64,000 nucleotides of DNA from Atopomonas sediminilitoris. GTDB lineage: Bacteria > Pseudomonadota > Gammaproteobacteria > Pseudomonadales > Pseudomonadaceae. Shown one piece after another: positions 63,065-64,000 of the stretch. The notes under the pieces were generated by a model. The model was not told the DNA's origin and searched no databases. It saw only the letters and a list, made by a program, of their open reading frames with translations. The stretch spans positions 124,001 to 188,000 of the forward strand of contig NZ_JAKUMM010000008.1 of the NCBI RefSeq assembly GCF_022601735.1, read 5' to 3'. The position numbers were made by a program, and so were the translations under genes. Each line of letters opens with the position of its first letter. Positions within the stretch are counted from its first letter, which is position 1.

Positions 63065-64000
63065 ATGCTCGGCGAAACATTCTCTCTGCTGTTGGTAGCC
63101 GCGGTGTTGGTCGCCGTTTTGGTGGCCTTTGTGCGCGAAACCTGGAGCCCCGACGTGGTGGCCGGGATCGCCGTCGCCGTGCTGCTGATCGCGCAAGTGC
63201 TCAGCGCCGAGCAAGTATTGAGTGTGCTGTCCAACCCGGCACCGATCACCATCGCCTGCATGTTTATTCTCTCCGCCGCGTTAGAACGCACCGGCTGTGT
63301 GGATGCGCTCGGCGCATGGCTGAGCCAGCTAGTCGGTGGCAGCCCGCTGAAAGCCTTGGCCGGTCTGATGGCCACCGCCATGCTGGTCTCGGCCTTCATT
63401 AACAACACGCCAGTAGTCGCCATCATGACGCCGGTGGCCATTGCCTTGGCCGCCCGCGCTGGCACCGTACCGTCCAAGCTGTTGATCCCACTGTCGTACG
63501 CCACCATTCTCGGCGGCACGTTAACGCTGGTCGGCACCTCCACTAACATCTTGGTCGACGGCGTCGCGCGCAACGCCGGCCTCGAGCCGATCGGCATGTT
63601 CGCCATCACCCTGCCAGGGCTTGTCTTAGCCGTGGTCGGCTTTGTGTTCATGCTCACCATCGGCCACAAACTACTGCCCGAGCGCGAGCCGTTCTCCCGC
63701 ACGTTGCGCGCCCACACCGGTCGCACCTTTATGAGCGAACTGCTGGTGCCAGCGGGCTCGCCGGTGGTCGGCAAAAGCATCAGTGACGCCAGCTTAAACG
63801 GCGGCTCGGGCCTTAAAGTGTTGAAGATTTTTCGGGGCGACGAGGTACTCACCGAACCCGACCACACCACCACCCTGCGCGCCGGCGACCAGTTAGTACT
63901 GCACACCACCCGCCAAGACGTGGTGGAGCTTCGCGAAAGCGGCCTGCTGGAGTTCAACCGCAGCGAAGCGTTCGAAACCATCAGCACCCGCGACGTAGTG
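63065..64000 (+). CDS. SLC13-type permease with RCK/TrkA_C domain (3' end cut by window)
   Basis: The visible 312 codons encode an inner-membrane carrier of the DASS/ArsB-NhaD (IT) superfamily. Hydrophobic segments run from residue 4 on, with the family signature AFINNTPVVAIMTPVAIALA near residue 116 and GGTLTLVGTSTNILVDG near residue 157. After about 210 residues a TrkA_C domain begins (LLVPAGSPVVGKSISDASL), as in the SLC13 proteins with central RCK_C domains. The substrate is not predictable; sulfate, organic acid or sodium-coupled transport are possible. ATG 63065 has GAGG six bases upstream. The second membrane half lies outside the window. Confidence 0.85.
   Translation, partial: MLGETFSLLLVAAVLVAVLVAFVRETWSPDVVAGIAVAVLLIAQVLSAEQVLSVLSNPAPITIACMFILSAALERTGCVDALGAWLSQLVGGSPLKALAGLMATAMLVSAFINNTPVVAIMTPVAIALAARAGTVPSKLLIPLSYATILGGTLTLVGTSTNILVDGVARNAGLEPIGMFAITLPGLVLAVVGFVFMLTIGHKLLPEREPFSRTLRAHTGRTFMSELLVPAGSPVVGKSISDASLNGGSGLKVLKIFRGDEVLTEPDHTTTLRAGDQLVLHTTRQDVVELRESGLLEFNRSEAFETISTRDVV

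Noticed and set aside
1..64000. Prophage, transposon, integron or CRISPR content
   Set aside because: No transposase, integrase, phage structural gene, tRNA-linked attachment repeat or regularly spaced repeat was seen on either strand.

Overview
The window comes from a chromosome of a Pseudomonas-like gammaproteobacterium (order Pseudomonadales). From memory, gene content and order follow the P. aeruginosa stretch msbA - LPS core genes - ilvE - glnE - aceEF - dipA - msrA - PA5020, and later the bioBFHCD / comF / srkA / rarD / gcvR neighbourhood and the PA5021-PA5023 genes (NhaP-type antiporter, MscK, SelO). No phage, transposase, integrase, rRNA, tRNA or CRISPR array was recognised.

Region 1 (1-17,100, almost all minus strand) is a lipopolysaccharide core and O-antigen-ligation locus. 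It holds the lipid A flippase msbA (cut by the window edge), a kinase-like gene, an O-antigen ligase, six core glycosyltransferases or related transferases, a carbamoyltransferase, four LPS-kinase-like proteins (five kinase folds) and waaP-waaG-waaC-waaF. Most neighbours overlap by 1-23 bases, so this is one long operon read from waaF towards msbA. The ligase end (about 1.3-4.2 kb) is clearly more A+T-rich than the rest.

Region 2 (17,100-36,200) is central metabolism and housekeeping: ilvE, glnE, the pyruvate dehydrogenase pair aceE-aceF with two operator-like palindromes upstream, an rmlBACD operon for dTDP-L-rhamnose (matching the rhamnose demand of region 1), a small exported protein of unknown function, a DipA-type cyclic-di-GMP phosphodiesterase, msrA, rlmJ and an acyl-CoA dehydrogenase.

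Region 3 (36,200-39,650) is the most unusual part. A 713-residue divergent FtsZ/tubulin-superfamily GTPase stands alone. Next to it, on the opposite strand and in what looks like an empty gap, lies an Rsm/CsrB-type regulatory RNA gene. It has a perfect GacA palindrome, six GGA motifs, two of them in hairpin loops, and a strong intrinsic terminator. Beyond the palindrome, divergently oriented, is the nuclease gene endA.

Region 4 (39,650-49,350, minus strand) carries two tandem FadE-type acyl-CoA dehydrogenases, the first with PsrA-like operators, then a HEQAH metalloprotease-like protein, a small flagellar-rod-like protein and the biotin operon bioB-F-H-C-D. The bioB promoter overlaps a BirA-type operator that lies inside the start of the divergent comF.

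Region 5 (49,350-64,000) contains comF, srkA, rarD, a 500-base gene-free stretch with two perfect DnaA boxes, a small conserved-looking gene, gcvR, a GNAT acetyltransferase, an HDOD protein, rlmI, a K+/H+ antiporter, mscK, selO and the first 312 codons of an SLC13-type permease.
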